A stretch of 45,114 nucleotides of DNA from Thermoguttaceae bacterium (GTDB taxonomy: Bacteria; Planctomycetota; Planctomycetia; Pirellulales; Thermoguttaceae). Shown here one piece after another: positions 26,077 to 33,311 of this stretch (the stretch's first letter is position 1; the number at the start of each line of letters is the position of its first letter). The stretch covers positions 1 through 45,114 of the forward strand of contig JAFZAL010000234.1 in the NCBI GenBank assembly GCA_017557195.1, read 5' to 3'. Made by a program: the position numbers and the translations under genes. Below the pieces are notes generated by a model, which was not told the origin of the DNA, made no database searches, and worked only from the letters and a program-made list of their open reading frames with translations.

Positions 26077-27165
26077 ATGACTATCGAAACAGAAAAATTG
26101 ATTCAGCAAATACAGGACGTCAAACGCCGCTGGGGTTCCCGACTGACGATTTTGGCGCATTATTACTGTCAGGACGACGTCGTTGCCCTGGCGGACTTCT
26201 CCGGCGACTCGTTAGGACTGTCGCAGAAAGCCGCCGCGTCGACGGAAACAGAAGCAATTCTGTTCTGCGGCGTCTATTTTATGGCGGAAACCGCCGACAT
26301 CCTCGTCAACTATACAGAGGGTTCAAACCAGCGCAACGAGAAAGAAATCCCGGTTCTCATGCCGGATATCGGCGCTGGCTGCCCGATGGCAGACATGGCG
26401 TCAGAAGAAGACGCCAAAACCTGCAAAGAGCAGCTGTCAGAGTACATCGATTTCAGCGACGTTACCCCGATTACGTACATCAATTCCTCGGCGGCGACCA
26501 AAGCGTTTGTCGCCAATAACAACGGGATTGTCTGCACGTCTGCCAACGCCGACAAAATCATGAATTGGGCGTTTGAACGAACGTCTAAAATCCTTTTCCT
26601 GCCAGACCAGCACCTCGGACGCAACACCGCCATCAAGCGCGGCGTAGACCAGAACAAAATCGTCCTTTGGGATCCGCTTCAGCCAAGTCTGGGCGGCAAT
26701 ACGCCTCAGCAGATTCAAAACGCTCAAGTCATCCTCTGGAAAGGCTGCTGTCCGATTCATCAGCGCTTTTCCGTCGACATCGTCAAAAAAGTCCGGGAAG
26801 AACATCCAGACGCCATTATTTGGGTTCACCCGGAATGTCCACAGGAGATTGTCAAGCTGTGTGACGGCGCCGGGTCAACGACGAAGCTCATTCAGGTTGT
26901 CAACGACGCCCCCGCCGGGTCAACGCTGGCAATCGGAACGGAATGGAAGCTGGTTGAACGACTTCGCAAACAGAATCCGGACAAGACGTTTATCTGGCTG
27001 GGACAGTACCCGTCCGTCTGTTCCAACATGGCGAAAAGCACGCTGCCGAAAATCGCTCAGGTTTTGGAAAGTCTTGACGCCGGAAAGCCGACCAACCAGG
27101 TTCGCGTTGACGTCCAAACCGCCCTCGCCGCTCGCGCAGCGTTAAAAAGGATGCTGGAAGTGTAA
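26077..27165 (+). CDS. nadA: Quinolinate synthase
   Basis: A 362-residue [4Fe-4S] enzyme that condenses iminoaspartate with dihydroxyacetone phosphate to give quinolinate, the first dedicated precursor of NAD. The three cluster cysteines are C102 (IGAGCPMAD), C254 (HPECPQE) and C315 (PSVCSNM), and the HYYCQDDV start and FLPDQHLGRNT motif are present. ATG 26077 is preceded by CAGGAG and was preferred over the longer frame starting at 26041. The partners nadB and nadC are not in the window, but nadE lies 13 kb away. It is followed by a long TAGGGAA repeat and a Pro-rich secreted protein gene. Confidence 0.95.
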   Translation: MTIETEKLIQQIQDVKRRWGSRLTILAHYYCQDDVVALADFSGDSLGLSQKAAASTETEAILFCGVYFMAETADILVNYTEGSNQRNEKEIPVLMPDIGAGCPMADMASEEDAKTCKEQLSEYIDFSDVTPITYINSSAATKAFVANNNGIVCTSANADKIMNWAFERTSKILFLPDQHLGRNTAIKRGVDQNKIVLWDPLQPSLGGNTPQQIQNAQVILWKGCCPIHQRFSVDIVKKVREEHPDAIIWVHPECPQEIVKLCDGAGSTTKLIQVVNDAPAGSTLAIGTEWKLVERLRKQNPDKTFIWLGQYPSVCSNMAKSTLPKIAQVLESLDAGKPTNQVRVDVQTALAARAALKRMLEV

Positions 27166-27168
27166 TTC

Positions 27169-27303
27169 GAGGGAATAGGGAATGGGGAATAGAGTTTCGC
27201 CTTCGGCGAATTTAAAACTACTCCCTATTCCCTACTCCCTATTCCCTACTCCCTACTCCCTACTCCCTACTCCCTACTCCCTACTCCCTATTCCCTACTC
27301 CCT
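27169..27303. repeat. TAGGGAA-family element with a long right arm
   Basis: The left arm is GGGAATAGGGAATGGGGAAT and onwards (27171-27193). The hairpin TTCGCCTTCGGCGAA follows. The right arm has about twelve CTACTCC/CTATTCC units (27218-27303). The strong arm asymmetry suggests recent expansion by slippage. Confidence 0.9.
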
Positions 27304-27324
27304 CCCCTATACAGGAGTCCCGCT

Positions 27325-28305
27325 ATGAAACAGACCTTTTATTTGACCGTTCTCGGCGCCGCGTTCCTGACAGCGGCTCTGATTTCAGACGTTTCGGACT
27401 GCATCGGCGCTCCCCCGCCGCCGTCGGGCAACCATTCGCGTCCAAGCGGCGCTCCTTCACGTCCAGGTGGATCTTCGACACGTCCCAGTGGTTCTCCCCA
27501 ACGACATAACGCCGCTCCTCCTCGACAATCATCGCCTCGTCCGAACGGAGGGCAAATAAACTCTCAGCCCAGGCAGGGAGGACAGCCTAACGGCAATAAC
27601 GGCGGACGAGTCGTCAGAAGGGTTACGACCAACACACTGACGGGAAAAGTTATCAAAGACGAACGGTTCGGCAATACGTCGCCCATTCATCGGACGACTC
27701 AGCCGGGAACTTTTGACCGCCCCGGCATGGGACCTGGTCCGGGACATATTCCCGGCGGTCATCCGGGACACAATCCCCCGCCGCCCAGACCGTATGATCC
27801 GCCGCGACCGTATTATCCGTACCATCCCAATACATACTATCCTGCGCTGCCAGCCTATCCGCCGCCACCGCCGGGATTCCCGCCGCCGCCTTCCTATTGG
27901 CCGGGATTCATTTATAACGGGCTGCCGATTTTGATCAACGCGAACGTCAACGTCATTCCGAACTATCCCAATATTCAACAGTTGGGATTGTTTAGCGTCT
28001 ACGACAGCTACGGAAATCGCAGCGGAAGTCTGTTAATTTACTATAATCCTCAGAATGGCAAGATTGGCGGGTATTTTAATCCTGCTGGAACAAAATACAC
28101 GCGTTCCGTTCAAGGGCTTGTTTCGATGGTCAACGGCGTTCAGACGGCGCTGTTTACCGTCAACGACCAGTACAAAACAGAATGCGCCGTTCCGTTCAGC
28201 GGTTTGCTTGCCGGCGCGACAACGTCTGGAACGATGCTAATTCCCAGCCAAGCCCCAGGCGACACGCCGGATGCCGCAACCTTTACGCTTCAAAGATTGC
28301 AATAA
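27325..28305 (+). CDS. Secreted Pro/Gly-rich protein of unknown function
   Basis: A 326-residue protein with a signal peptide (LTVLGAAFLTAALI; cleavage near SDCIGA, residue ~29). Residues 30-200 are low-complexity and rich in P, G, R, S, N and Q: PSGAPSRPGGSSTRPSG, then PRPYDPPRPYYPYHPN and PPPPPGFPPPP. The C-terminal ~120 residues are a more ordered beta-rich domain (GLFSVYDSYGNRSGSLLIYY, ISV-like strands, CAVPFSG). The N-terminal part could be an extended wall-spanning or matrix stalk (inference). I recognise no family. The Shine-Dalgarno AGGAG lies 8 bp upstream of ATG 27325. It follows nadA across the TAGGGAA repeat and precedes the sulfatase-like gene. Confidence 0.75.
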   Translation: MKQTFYLTVLGAAFLTAALISDVSDCIGAPPPPSGNHSRPSGAPSRPGGSSTRPSGSPQRHNAAPPRQSSPRPNGGQINSQPRQGGQPNGNNGGRVVRRVTTNTLTGKVIKDERFGNTSPIHRTTQPGTFDRPGMGPGPGHIPGGHPGHNPPPPRPYDPPRPYYPYHPNTYYPALPAYPPPPPGFPPPPSYWPGFIYNGLPILINANVNVIPNYPNIQQLGLFSVYDSYGNRSGSLLIYYNPQNGKIGGYFNPAGTKYTRSVQGLVSMVNGVQTALFTVNDQYKTECAVPFSGLLAGATTSGTMLIPSQAPGDTPDAATFTLQRLQ

Positions 28306-28311
28306 TCCATC

Positions 28312-28340
28312 TTTACAAGCTCAATTCAAGTCGATATAAT
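28312..28340 (+). promoter_or_regulatory. Promoter placing transcription at the start codon
   Basis: TTTACA (28312-28317), 17 bp, then TATAAT (28335-28340). The predicted start point, 6-7 nt downstream, is the ATG at 28347, so the mRNA would be leaderless. Confidence 0.7.
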
Positions 28341-28346
28341 ACGGGC

Positions 28347-29909
28347 ATGAAAACGCCCGTATTTTTTTTATTGACGATACTCTCCGTTTCCCTTCTGTTT
28401 GCTCAGCAGGAACCGGATTATCAAGACGGACCGGAACTGGAATCCGTCGACGAGGTCGAACAGGCTCCCGCATCTGAAAACGACGCACAAAAGCCGGTTC
28501 AGGAAGAAGCTCTGCCACAGGACGACAACGTCGAGGAAACCGACTCGCAACTCGCAACTCGCAACTCGCAACTTACCGTTCCAGAGGAAAACGAGGAAAA
28601 TTTGAAAATCGTCCCTCCTCCGGAAACAGCTGATCCAGAACCTGTAACGCCGGACGATCCAATACAGGAAAACGAAGCTCACAACTTGCAACTCGCAACT
28701 CGCAGCTCTGTCGCGTCGGCGGAATCGCCCAACGTGGTTTTGATTGTCGCAGACGAACTGGGGTTAGGAGACGTCGGCTGTTATTTCGGCGATCAAAACA
28801 AGACTCCGCGAATCTGTCAGCTGGCAAGCGAAGGGTTGAAGTTTACCGACTTCTCCGCGTCCGCGCCGGACAGTCTGTCAGCTCAGCGAGCGATTGTAAC
28901 AGGCAGACGATTTGGCAAAAACGTCGAAACGACCGGATTGGGCGCAATCGCTAAAAAGCATAGTTACCGAACGGCGTTTTTCGGCCAGTGGCTTTTAGGA
29001 ACCGACAACGCAGCGCTGCCAACCGACTGCGGTTTTGACGTCTTTTGGGGAACGACGGCGACGGCGGACAAATGGCCCTTCCATCCGGTTGCGGGAGAAC
29101 TCAACGCGCCGTTAAAGGTTTGGGACAACAGCGCCGTTGTCGGATACAATCTCAATCCGGAAACGTATAACAGACAGATTTCCGCCCGGGCGGCGAAGTT
29201 TATCAAAAAAGCGCCCAACGATCCCTTTTTTGTCTGCGTCTTTTTCCCGTCGTTCAGACCGCTGACAAGTCGGGTGCCGGATGCGTACAGCGCAGCAGTC
29301 GCCAGGCTCGACAAAGCCGTCGGAGAAATCGTTGACGCTGTCGACGCTGCGGGCGTTACAAACAAAACGCTGATCGTTTTCCTGTCCTCCTGTGGACCGA
29401 ATCGCGCCTGGGGCGCTCAAGCCGGGTCGACGGGTCCGTACCGCGCCGACGTCGGATTTGAAGGGACGATTCGCGTTCCCTGCATTGTCCGCTATTCAGA
29501 AAAAGTTTCGCCCGGGGTTTACAACTGCTTCGCCAATCAGCTGGACGTTCTTCCCACCGTCGCCCAACTTTGGAATGTAACAGAAGAAGAACTCGGCAAA
29601 CGCGAGGGGAAATCGCTTGTCAGCGTCCTCGACGGACAGACGAAACCGGTTTATAAATCCTTCGCCTATTTCTCTGCCGACGGAAAGATTATCGCCGTCA
29701 GAGCGGATAAATGGAAACTGTACTGTCCGCAGGAATACAAATCCGTATCCCAAACAGAAAACGCAGCGCCGGGCGTTCCCGCTCCGTACGTAATAAAAGC
29801 CATCGACTGGGAACTGTACGACTTGACAGACGATCCCGGCGAAACGACGCCCAAAAACAACGAGCGACCGGACATTGTAGAAACAATAAGAAAAGCGATC
29901 AATAGATAA
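28347..29909 (+). CDS. Sulfatase-fold exported protein, catalytic residues lost
   Basis: A 520-residue protein with a signal peptide (residues 1-20), an acidic linker (21-126) and a sulfatase/alkaline-phosphatase-fold domain. The fold is recognisable from SPNVVLIVADELGLGDVGCY, LASEGLKFTDFSASAP, TAFFGQWLLG, FEGTIRVPCIVRY, LDVLPTVAQL and YDLTDDPGE. Active-site motifs are altered, however. CxPxR is replaced by SLSAQR (176-181), DD by DE (136-137), KWH by QWL, the PHxP region by PSFRP, and the SDNG metal motif by SSCG (347-350). It is therefore probably a binding or structural relative, not an active sulfatase. The linker contains two heptamer repeat insertions (28544-28571, 28684-28707). The frame is open further upstream, but the promoter and signal peptide fix ATG 28347. 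Confidence 0.85.
   Translation: MKTPVFFLLTILSVSLLFAQQEPDYQDGPELESVDEVEQAPASENDAQKPVQEEALPQDDNVEETDSQLATRNSQLTVPEENEENLKIVPPPETADPEPVTPDDPIQENEAHNLQLATRSSVASAESPNVVLIVADELGLGDVGCYFGDQNKTPRICQLASEGLKFTDFSASAPDSLSAQRAIVTGRRFGKNVETTGLGAIAKKHSYRTAFFGQWLLGTDNAALPTDCGFDVFWGTTATADKWPFHPVAGELNAPLKVWDNSAVVGYNLNPETYNRQISARAAKFIKKAPNDPFFVCVFFPSFRPLTSRVPDAYSAAVARLDKAVGEIVDAVDAAGVTNKTLIVFLSSCGPNRAWGAQAGSTGPYRADVGFEGTIRVPCIVRYSEKVSPGVYNCFANQLDVLPTVAQLWNVTEEELGKREGKSLVSVLDGQTKPVYKSFAYFSADGKIIAVRADKWKLYCPQEYKSVSQTENAAPGVPAPYVIKAIDWELYDLTDDPGETTPKNNERPDIVETIRKAINR
28544..28571 (+). repeat. ACTCGCA heptamer array inside a coding region, site 1
   Basis: Four perfect CTCGCAA units encode part of the linker (SQLATRNSQL). 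Because 7 is not a multiple of 3, three units make a 7-residue protein period. Confidence 0.9.
28684..28707 (+). repeat. ACTCGCA heptamer array inside a coding region, site 2
   Basis: Units CTTGCAA, CTCGCAA and CTCGCAG encode NLQLATRSS, just before the folded domain of the sulfatase-like protein. Confidence 0.85.
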
Positions 29910-29925
29910 AGTTAGTTAGGAATTA

Positions 29926-29980
29926 GGAGTGAGGAGTGAGGAGCTTTTTTCTCGCAACTCGTAACTCGCAACTCGCAACT
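29926..29980. repeat. TGAGGAG run and ACTCGCA run before NAD(P)H-hydrate epimerase
   Basis: GAGTGAGGAGTGAGGAG (29927-29943) is followed by CTCGCAACTCGTAACTCGCA and onwards (29951-29980). The second run ends 3-4 bp before the next ATG and is almost identical to the array upstream of the gene starting at 40071. Confidence 0.85.
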
Positions 29981-29983
29981 ATC

Positions 29984-30637
29984 ATGCATACCATCACCTG
30001 CGCTCAGGCGCGACAGTTCGACTCGTTAGCCGTTGAAAAATACGGCGTTCCTTCAATCGTTTTAATGGAAAACGCCGGGCGCGGTCTGACGGATTTGCTC
30101 TGCAAACAAAACCCTAAACGAGTCGTTGTCTGCTGCGGAAAAGGCAACAACGGCGGCGACGGTTTTGTAATCGCTCGACATTTGGATTTGCGTGACATTC
30201 CCGTCGACGTCTTCGCTGTCGGTTCGGCGGAGCAATACAAAGGCAACGCGTTAGTCAATCTCAACATTCTTCTCAAACTGGGAATAAACGTTCAATTCAT
30301 TGCGGAAAACGAGTCCAGTCTGGAAGATCTCGCCTCTGCGCTGGAAAAAGCGGACTGGATTGTCGACGCTTTGCTGGGAACCGGCGCCAAAGGACAGCCT
30401 CGCGCACCGTTCGACTCCGTTATTAATTTAATCAATAAAACAAATAAAAATGTTTTAGCTGTTGATCTTCCCAGCGGACTCAACGGCGACGACGGTTCTC
30501 ATACAACATCTTGTATAAGAGCAACCCTCACCGGCAGTATGGGAGCAATTAAAACTGGTTTAATCCAAGCCGATTCTTCCCTCGTTGGAACGATTTCCGT
30601 AATCGACATTGGCGTCTATCCCAAAGAGCTGCTGTAA
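29984..30637 (+). CDS. nnrE: NAD(P)H-hydrate epimerase (YjeF N-terminal domain)
   Basis: A 217-residue enzyme that epimerises damaged R-NAD(P)HX to the S form for repair by a dehydratase. Motifs: ITCAQARQFDSLAVEKYGVP, LMENAGRGLTDLL, CCGKGNNGGDGFVIARHL (nucleotide-binding loop), DALLGTGAKGQPR and VDLPSGLNGDDG. The C-terminal ADP-dependent dehydratase (carbohydrate-kinase-like) domain of bifunctional proteins is absent, so the partner must be elsewhere. A longer frame begins at 29936 within repeat DNA, and ATG 29984 gives the normal start. No Shine-Dalgarno is visible since the heptamer array abuts the start. The dnaA upstream region follows. Confidence 0.92.
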   Translation: MHTITCAQARQFDSLAVEKYGVPSIVLMENAGRGLTDLLCKQNPKRVVVCCGKGNNGGDGFVIARHLDLRDIPVDVFAVGSAEQYKGNALVNLNILLKLGINVQFIAENESSLEDLASALEKADWIVDALLGTGAKGQPRAPFDSVINLINKTNKNVLAVDLPSGLNGDDGSHTTSCIRATLTGSMGAIKTGLIQADSSLVGTISVIDIGVYPKELL

Positions 30638-30664
30638 CCCTATAATTTTGTTGCTATTAGAATT

Positions 30665-30695
30665 TTGACAGTTAATTTGTACGTCATTTTATAAA
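30665..30695 (+). promoter_or_regulatory. Upstream dnaA promoter P1 (possible)
   Basis: TTGACA (30665-30670) with TTTATA at 17 bp or TATAAA at 19 bp. The start point would overlap the DnaA box at 30700, an arrangement suited to autoregulation. Confidence 0.4.
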
Positions 30696-30699
30696 CAGG

Positions 30700-30708
30700 T
30701 TATCCACA
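30700..30708 (+). promoter_or_regulatory. DnaA box
   Basis: A perfect TTATCCACA, the consensus R1-type DnaA-binding site. Confidence 0.65.
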
Positions 30709-30847
30709 TTTTATTTCAGTCCATCAACCCGATTTAGAAAAGTTTTTTTATCAAGTTTGAAAGAATGGTTTGCTTTATATTTTCGGTATTTCCATCATTC
30801 TTTCAAACGATTTTTAAAAAATTTTTAAGAAATCTTGTAGCGCCCAT

Positions 30848-30876
30848 TTGACACAAAAACGATTTGCGGTTACAAT
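30848..30876 (+). promoter_or_regulatory. Main dnaA promoter P2
   Basis: TTGACA (30848-30853), 17 bp, TACAAT (30871-30876). The leader to the GTG start would be about 197 nt. Confidence 0.75.
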
Positions 30877-31079
30877 GCTTTTTATCAAAGTTGAAGACGT
30901 CAGCGGATAAACGAATTAGCCGTAATTTTAAGGATGAATGCGTCTTTTTAGTAGAATGGATTCTATGGGTAAAATAGATAAAATTTGAAACGGAAGCAGT
31001 GTAAATTTGTATCCTTGTCAGAGAGTATCCTCATGCTAAGTGCAAATGAAAACTGTTAGATATATTTTCGAGGCAGGAC

Positions 31080-32387
31080 GTGCATAATCACGATACGGAT
31101 ATCGACTCTTTGTTCGTAAGGAGCAATCGTTCCAACGTTCCTTTAGAGCAAAACAGTTCGGATTCACCCGCAGACGGCGCAGAAACTTTAGCCACGCCGT
31201 TTGACAAGCTCAACGCAGCAGCGGCTCGACTGGCGCAAACGTTTGATTCTTTACCTTCAAACGCAGACGCGCGCCGCAGCGTCAAAAGCGCGGCAGCGGC
31301 GAAAACGCCAGCGACTTCAGAGCAGCCCAAGCCGGCTCGCGTTGGCAGGTTTGCGACTTTGGAAGATTTTGTCGCGGGGAAGAAGAACGTTGTCAGTCTC
31401 AACGTTGCCTACAGCATTCTCGACATGCCGGGTCAGTACAGCCCGCTGCTTTTCTACGGAGCTTCCGGACTGGGAAAAACGCATTTGCTTCAAGGTATTT
31501 ATACAGAATGCTTTCGACGAAAAATTCGTGCTATGTACTGCACCGCCGAGCAGTTTATTACAGAGTACATGGACGCTCTGCGAAACAACACGTGTTCTTC
31601 CAACAGAGCGAAATTTCAAAAGCTCCGTTTCCTCATGCTCGACAACCTCGATTTCCTTCAGGGCAAAGTCAGCACGCAGCGCGAGCTTCATACAATCGTT
31701 TCCGACCTGTTAGCCAACGGCGCTCAGGTGGTTTTCGCATCGACGGAACATCCCCGCAATTTAACGGGATTGGAAAAGTCTCTGCAAAGCCTCTTTGACG
31801 GCGGGTTGATTTCTCCTTTACAGCAATCGGAATTTGAAACGCGTCTGGAAATCGTCCGCCGAATGATTTCTGCAAGAGGGATTAATCTGCCGCTGGAATC
31901 AATTCGTCAAATTGCTTCTCAATGCTCCGGCAACGTTCGAGAGATTATCGGCGTTCTCAACCGGTTGGAAATCAGTCTTATTGCAGATCCGACAGTCAAC
32001 GCGCAATCCCTTACTGCAATTAAAGTTCAAGAGATTCTCGACGAATGGGTTCGAGATACCAACTTTATGGTTTCTTTAGCCAAGATTGAAAAGACGGTTT
32101 GCCAGGCGTTTGATCTCCACGATGCAGACCTCAAGTCCAACAACAGAACGCGTCAGTATTCGTACCCGCGGATGCTGGCAATGTGGCTGGCCAGAAAGTA
32201 CACTCGCAAGGCGTTAAGCGAAATTGGAGACTACTTCGGAAACCGTTCGCACTCAACGGTTATTTCCGCTCAGAAAAAAGTTGACGAATGGATTACTCAT
32301 CGATTTGTAATCGACATGAACAACAAGTCGCTGGAAATTTCCACCGCAATTCAGAGTCTGGAAGATCGTCTTCGCCGATGTTTATAA
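31080..32387 (+). CDS. dnaA: Chromosomal replication initiator protein DnaA (divergent)
   Basis: A 435-residue AAA+ initiator. Residues 1-85 are a low-complexity linker without the usual domain I. The ATPase starts near FATLEDFVAG. Walker A is GASGLGKT (127-134). Walker B reads LMLDNLDF, with Asn 189 where most DnaA proteins have Asp. Sensor I reads FASTEH in place of the usual SD, and the arginine-finger position is QSLFDGGL where SRF is usual. Sensor II NVREIIGVLNRL is present. Domain IV (RQYSYPRMLAMWLARKYT, then GNRSHSTVISAQKKV) is a clear DnaA DNA-binding domain of planctomycete type. The start is GTG 31080 with GAGGCAGGA upstream. The usual neighbours dnaN, recF and gyrB are missing. A DnaA paralogue is the alternative reading. 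Confidence 0.85.
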   Translation: MHNHDTDIDSLFVRSNRSNVPLEQNSSDSPADGAETLATPFDKLNAAAARLAQTFDSLPSNADARRSVKSAAAAKTPATSEQPKPARVGRFATLEDFVAGKKNVVSLNVAYSILDMPGQYSPLLFYGASGLGKTHLLQGIYTECFRRKIRAMYCTAEQFITEYMDALRNNTCSSNRAKFQKLRFLMLDNLDFLQGKVSTQRELHTIVSDLLANGAQVVFASTEHPRNLTGLEKSLQSLFDGGLISPLQQSEFETRLEIVRRMISARGINLPLESIRQIASQCSGNVREIIGVLNRLEISLIADPTVNAQSLTAIKVQEILDEWVRDTNFMVSLAKIEKTVCQAFDLHDADLKSNNRTRQYSYPRMLAMWLARKYTRKALSEIGDYFGNRSHSTVISAQKKVDEWITHRFVIDMNNKSLEISTAIQSLEDRLRRCL

Positions 32388-32527
32388 ACAGTATATTTTA
32401 ATAGACAAGCGATAAGGGCTCAACCGTTTCAATTTTATTTTTTCTTACCGCAAAAAGCTAAAAAAATGCGAGAAAATAATAAAAAAATTTTTTTAGAAGT
32501 TCCCCTGTTTTTTCCTTGTCGAGGGGG

Positions 32528-32555
32528 TTGACGGAAACTAAATTATTGATAGGAT
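32528..32555 (+). promoter_or_regulatory. Promoter in the dnaA downstream spacer
   Basis: TTGACG (32528-32533), 16 bp, TAGGAT (32550-32555). It has no coding sequence downstream on this strand. Confidence 0.45.
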
Positions 32556-32561
32556 AGAAGC

Positions 32562-32759
32562 ATAATCAATAACGATTCAAGAGTAAATAAAACGTTTGTT
32601 AAACTGCTCAGCAAGCAATTCAGATATTCAAAAAATAATACTTAAAAATCATTGGTCGTTGGTTCGTTTGATTAAGAACGGAAGCATAGAAATCAATAAA
32701 AACCAGACCGATGTTTAGCGCGACGCCGGAACGGAAGACGGCGTCGCGTTTTTGTTTTT
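32562..32759 (+). ncRNA. Candidate small RNA between dnaA and the next gene
   Basis: A promoter (32528-32555) and a strong terminator (32719-32759) bracket about 200 nt that contain no convincing ORF. The 3' end would overlap, in antisense, the last ~15 codons of the membrane protein gene on the minus strand. The evidence is only the promoter-terminator pairing. No known RNA family was recognised. The rest of the 32388-32714 spacer is AT-rich with no gene. Confidence 0.35.
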
Positions 32760-33311
32760 AAGATGTAACAAAAACCTTCTCACTAAAAACGCAGTTGCTG
32801 CAACCCACAGTATCGGATCTATCATCGACGTAAAATAATTATCGTAGATTCCAAATACATACAGAACGTATCCGGCAAATATTGTAACAGCTCCGACCGA
32901 GTCTGAAAGAACAATTCCAACAATCGCAAACGCCAGCGCGTACTGCGGCAGGTATCCGTACTGAAACAGGTCAAAGGGGATCGCGCCGATCTCTCCGCCG
33001 TAGAGAAAAACGCCTGTTACAAACGCGGCGGTCGCAACTCGTTTGCGTCGATTGGGGACGCTGAACTGAAACAGACAGCACGTCAAAATCGTCAGCGTCG
33101 TAACTGACAATAAACCGGTCAAAGCGTAGACGCTCATCGCCAGGCTGGGACGCGTGTCAAACGGCAGCGGAATCATCGACGCCAATGTAACAATCACCGC
33201 TAATGTCAATCGCAGTTTAACAGACGAGTTTCTAAACAGCGAGCCAACAAGAGCGCCGATCGCGAAAGCCGTCGTCAGCAAACCGAACCAGTCGGAAGCG
33301 TTCATGTTCAT
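32715..33311 (-). CDS. Integral membrane protein of unknown function
   Basis: A 198-residue hydrophobic protein with about six membrane helices: residues 8-27, 34-50, 58-82, 92-110, 124-153 (probably two) and 164-182. They are separated by short loops. FDTRPSLAMS and GEIGAIPFDLFQYGY are the only polar landmarks. The C-terminal tail is basic (LHLKNKNATPSS). No family is recognised. Its ATG overlaps the last codon and stop of the sialidase-family gene (33308-33311, ATGA overlap), so the two are translationally coupled and probably work together at the membrane. The last codons contain the inverted repeat that forms a terminator on the opposite strand. Confidence 0.7.
   Translation of the reverse strand: MNMNASDWFGLLTTAFAIGALVGSLFRNSSVKLRLTLAVIVTLASMIPLPFDTRPSLAMSVYALTGLLSVTTLTILTCCLFQFSVPNRRKRVATAAFVTGVFLYGGEIGAIPFDLFQYGYLPQYALAFAIVGIVLSDSVGAVTIFAGYVLYVFGIYDNYFTSMIDPILWVAATAFLVRRFLLHLKNKNATPSSVPASR
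32719..32759 (+). terminator. Strong rho-independent terminator
   Basis: A perfect 10-bp GC-rich stem CGCGACGCCG/CGGCGTCGCG with a 10-nt loop is followed by TTTTTGTTTTT. It lies within the 3' end of the minus-strand gene. Confidence 0.8.

Larger units (their letters stand above)
30638..31079. other. Candidate replication-origin region upstream of dnaA
   Basis: A 442-bp non-coding, AT-rich stretch. It holds two promoters, a perfect DnaA box, a 13-bp inverted repeat (GTTTGAAAGAATG at 30755-30767 with CATTCTTTCAAAC at 30796-30808) and an A/T tract GATTTTTAAAAAATTTTTAA that could unwind. Only one perfect DnaA box was found. That is fewer than in most bacterial origins, so the assignment is tentative. 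Confidence 0.4.

Noticed and set aside
27169..27303. Repeat run that at first sight could be a CRISPR array
   Set aside because: Units are 7 bp in direct tandem with no spacers, and no cas genes are present.
28182..28346. Upstream extension of the sulfatase-like frame
   Set aside because: It overlaps the end of the Pro-rich gene and the promoter, and would bury the signal peptide; ATG 28347 is preferred.
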